Source: Mercurialis annua | Taxonomy: Eukaryota > Streptophyta > Magnoliopsida > Malpighiales > Euphorbiaceae | Direction: 5' to 3' | DNA: 64,000 nt | NCBI RefSeq assembly: GCF_937616625.2 | Contig: NC_065574.1 | Coordinates: 53,286,052 to 53,350,051 of the forward strand | Part shown: piece after piece, positions 62,176 through 64,000 of the stretch | Position numbering within the stretch: position 1 is the stretch's first letter | Layout: each line of letters begins with the position of its first letter | Translations under genes and position numbers: made by a program | Notes under the pieces: model-generated | What the model saw: the letters and a program-made list of their open reading frames with translations, nothing else | What the model was told of the DNA's origin: nothing | The model's database searches: none

Positions 62176-63060
62176 ACGCCAAAATTTAAAATATGGCCCG
62201 AAGGCCATAAAGCCCATATTCTATTAAAAAAAATAGAAAAAGATAGGTGGAGAATTTAATTCCAAGAGATTTCCAAGAGATTTGACTTTTCCAAGAGATT
62301 TCCAAGAGATTTGACTTTTACAAGAGATTTCCAAGAGATTTGACTTTTTCAAGAGATTTCCAAGAGATTCAACTGTCAGAAGTTAATTCCAAGAGAATTC
62401 TAATTCCAAGAGATTTGACATTGAGAAGTTAATCTTAGAGGTTTGTTTTGACCTTGACCTGACCTTAGAGAAAAAGAGAATTTCAGAATCAAAAGGCCAG
62501 AAGCCTGTTAGAAGAAGAAGCCCAGAAGTTCAATTGGCCAAGGTCCATGAAGTCACGTGCTTTTTGTAAAGCGATGTTTCAGGAGTAGTTTTTAGAAGTG
62601 GGAAGCGCTGTGAAGACGTGGGCAGTTAAAGAAGCAGTTATCACCCGGCAGTTTCTACAGACGCTATAAAAGGGAGAAGAAGACGACGATTTGAACCGCA
62701 GCCAAATTCAACAAAAACTCAATACTCTCAGGAGATTATCAACACCAAAAGCTTTTATTTTATGCAATCCTTTGTAAACGCTTTACAGCTTTCCCAATTT
62801 CAATCTTTTATTTTTTAAACATTATTTCAGCAGTAGTTCATTTACAGTGTTGAATTTTAGATTTTAATTGCAGAAGTTTATTCTTGTTTTCAAAATTTCT
62901 TCAGGAGTTTTTCTTTACGAACGTTTAGATTTTTTACGTCCTTTGAAAATCAGTTACAATCGCTTGATCAATTTTTAATTTTCAATTTGAGGTCCAATCT
63001 CTGGCACGCCCGCACACACTTCAAATGCACCAACCGTTTTCTTAAAAAACAGGGAAACAC
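62176..63060 (+). other. Captured promoter-like segment inside the Helitron
   Basis: The short sister Helitron lacks this segment. It contains a tandem repeat (62262-62416), then GGCCC/GCCCA-type words, a GTCACGTGC G-box-like site near 62551 and a GAAGACGTGGG word near 62611. Next come CGCTATAAAAGGGAGAAGAAG, a good TATA box at about 62664-62671, and a leader rich in CAACAAAAACTC. A polypyrimidine and TTGCAG end near 62870 could be a splice acceptor. No ORF follows. It could be a captured host promoter and leader, or the U3/leader of an LTR retroelement or integrated pararetrovirus. I cannot choose from sequence alone. Confidence 0.5.
62262..62416 (+). repeat. CCAAGAGATTTC tandem repeat
   Basis: A unit of about 32 bp (CCAAGAGATTTC then CAAGAGATTTGACTTTT) occurs nearly four times, with a 12-bp sub-repeat, ending in looser copies. 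It is located upstream of the TATA box in the captured segment. Confidence 0.9.
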
Positions 63061-63289
63061 TATTAATTATAAATAAAAAATTAATATAACTATAATAAAT
63101 TTATTAATATGTTCATTGGAGAGTTACGTTACGAGCCACGTGCATAGCACGTAATGCGAAACTAGTAAATATAAAAAAATACAACATACATAACTTTTTA
63201 TTCAGATATAGACCTAATCTATATTAATTATTAGTGAAAATTAGTGGAAATTAGTTGCTGTTGTTAAATATATTGGCCATTTTTGGACT

Positions 63290-63385
63290 AGACAAACTCG
63301 GCTTTTGAGAGTTGGAATCGAACCACCAACCTAGGATGTACAACTGAGAGACTTAGCCATAAGAGTAAGCCATCAAGTACTACAA
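63290..63385 (-). repeat. tRNA-like SINE head
   Basis: On the minus strand the words TGGCTTACTCTTATGGC (box A-like) and GGTTCGATTCC (perfect box B) are about 48 bases apart, as in a pol III promoter. It does not fold into a normal tRNA cloverleaf, so I take it as a SINE head or tRNA relic rather than a tRNA gene. Confidence 0.4.
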
Positions 63386-64000
63386 TATACATAATTAAAC
63401 ATTATATATAAATATAATTATACATATATTTATACAATAAATAATTGTAAATATTTAAATTGGTTGCTAAAAGATATTAATGATCACAAATTATTATCCA
63501 AAATATTAAAGAATTAATTACTATTTTAATAATATAGTTTGAGTAAATATAAAGATTTTTGTATTTTTTTATAATTTAAAATTTAAAATTTATTCAAATT
63601 TAATATTTGTGCTTTCTCATTTAATGTTGTTTTATACTATAATAAGATTATAATATTTTTATTTTATTTTATTTTTGATGTAAGTTTTTTAATGAAAAAT
63701 ACTTAACAGTAAAGTTATTTCTCGTTGTATCAAGTAAATCTTTTGATATTTAATAACAATGTATATTATCATTATCCAATAACATTTAATTTTAAAATAA
63801 AAGATCAATTTACCCTCCGATGATGGCACGAAGCATCAAAAACATTAAAATTACGAAAAGGATTTAAAAAGCCATAAATATGGCAAATCTTTTCAAATAT
63901 CTCCCTCTTAACACTTTTCTCATTCTCATTTCTAAAATTGAACACATCTTCCGACTTTCAAATTTATTTCATTATTCAATCTGACACTTTAAATTATTTA
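63386..64000. other. AT-rich end of window
   Basis: No gene is seen. GATCAATTTACCCTCCGATGATGGCACG near 63804 resembles the terminus of the 22.3-kb MITE family; a partner end would lie outside the window. Confidence 0.35.

Larger units (their letters stand above)
61736..63165 (+). mobile_element. Helitron with captured segment, 1430 bp
   Basis: It starts TCTATACTAGATATAAAAGC and ends with the CACGTGCATAGCACGTAATG hairpin region, CGAAA and CTAG. It sits between A at 61735 and T at 63166. Both ends, and the first ~430 and last ~105 bases, match the 43020-43573 Helitron. It has no Rep/helicase. The 885 bases from about 62176 to 63060 are absent from the shorter relative, so this copy gained them. 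Confidence 0.92.

Noticed and set aside
63290..63385. A tRNA gene
   Set aside because: Box B is perfect, but the T-arm and acceptor stem do not pair as a cloverleaf, so a SINE head or relic is more likely.

Overview
This is plant nuclear DNA, most likely from a eudicot. It is very AT-rich, has intron-containing genes with GT..AG borders, and is packed with plant transposable elements. The only ordinary host gene I can support is a class C19 gibberellin 2-oxidase (24962-26641, minus strand; three exons, 338 codons, intact). The rest is mobile DNA, its remains, and featureless AT-rich spacer. No species marker is visible, so I do not name a genus.

Layout. 1-2.39 kb: AT-rich DNA with a possible worn LTR fragment. 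2.39-11.1 kb: a two-layer nest of Mutator-like elements (MULEs). The outer element (2391-11105) has no gene of its own. The inner one (2991-10304) looks fully autonomous: a 6-exon, 1046-codon transposase gene faces a 2-exon, 175-codon GRF zinc-finger gene, as mudrA faces mudrB in maize MuDR. Both layers have perfect 9-bp target duplications. 11.3-12.5 kb: a hAT/Mutator-type foldback and a broken Ty1/copia gag-protease. 14-24 kb: MITEs and SINE scraps. 25-27 kb: the GA 2-oxidase. 29-46 kb: foldbacks, a TRIM element (29929-30627), an LTR fragment, Mutator-type MITEs, a short Helitron (43020-43573), a CACTA-like element and Stowaways.

48256-53655 is a very young, complete-ended but non-autonomous Ty3/gypsy element. 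Its LTRs differ at 2 of 594 positions. It encodes gag-protease only; where pol should be there is an antisense coiled-coil ORF and an array of alternating small hairpins. 55208-58303 is a solo chromovirus-type LTR with an Athila/Tat-like LTR nested inside it. Two clusters in this nest hold 11 perfect copies of an 11-bp palindrome. 61149-63165 carries a mini-CACTA and a second Helitron of the 43-kb family, which has picked up about 0.9 kb of promoter-like DNA.

How the parts relate. The inner MULE supplies a complete transposase, and at least four small foldback elements plus its own outer host element carry the 9-bp duplications that such an enzyme makes. The gypsy element, the TRIM, the short Helitron and the MITEs all lack their own enzymes and must be mobilised in trans. 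The gibberellin gene sits alone, with no host neighbour in the window.
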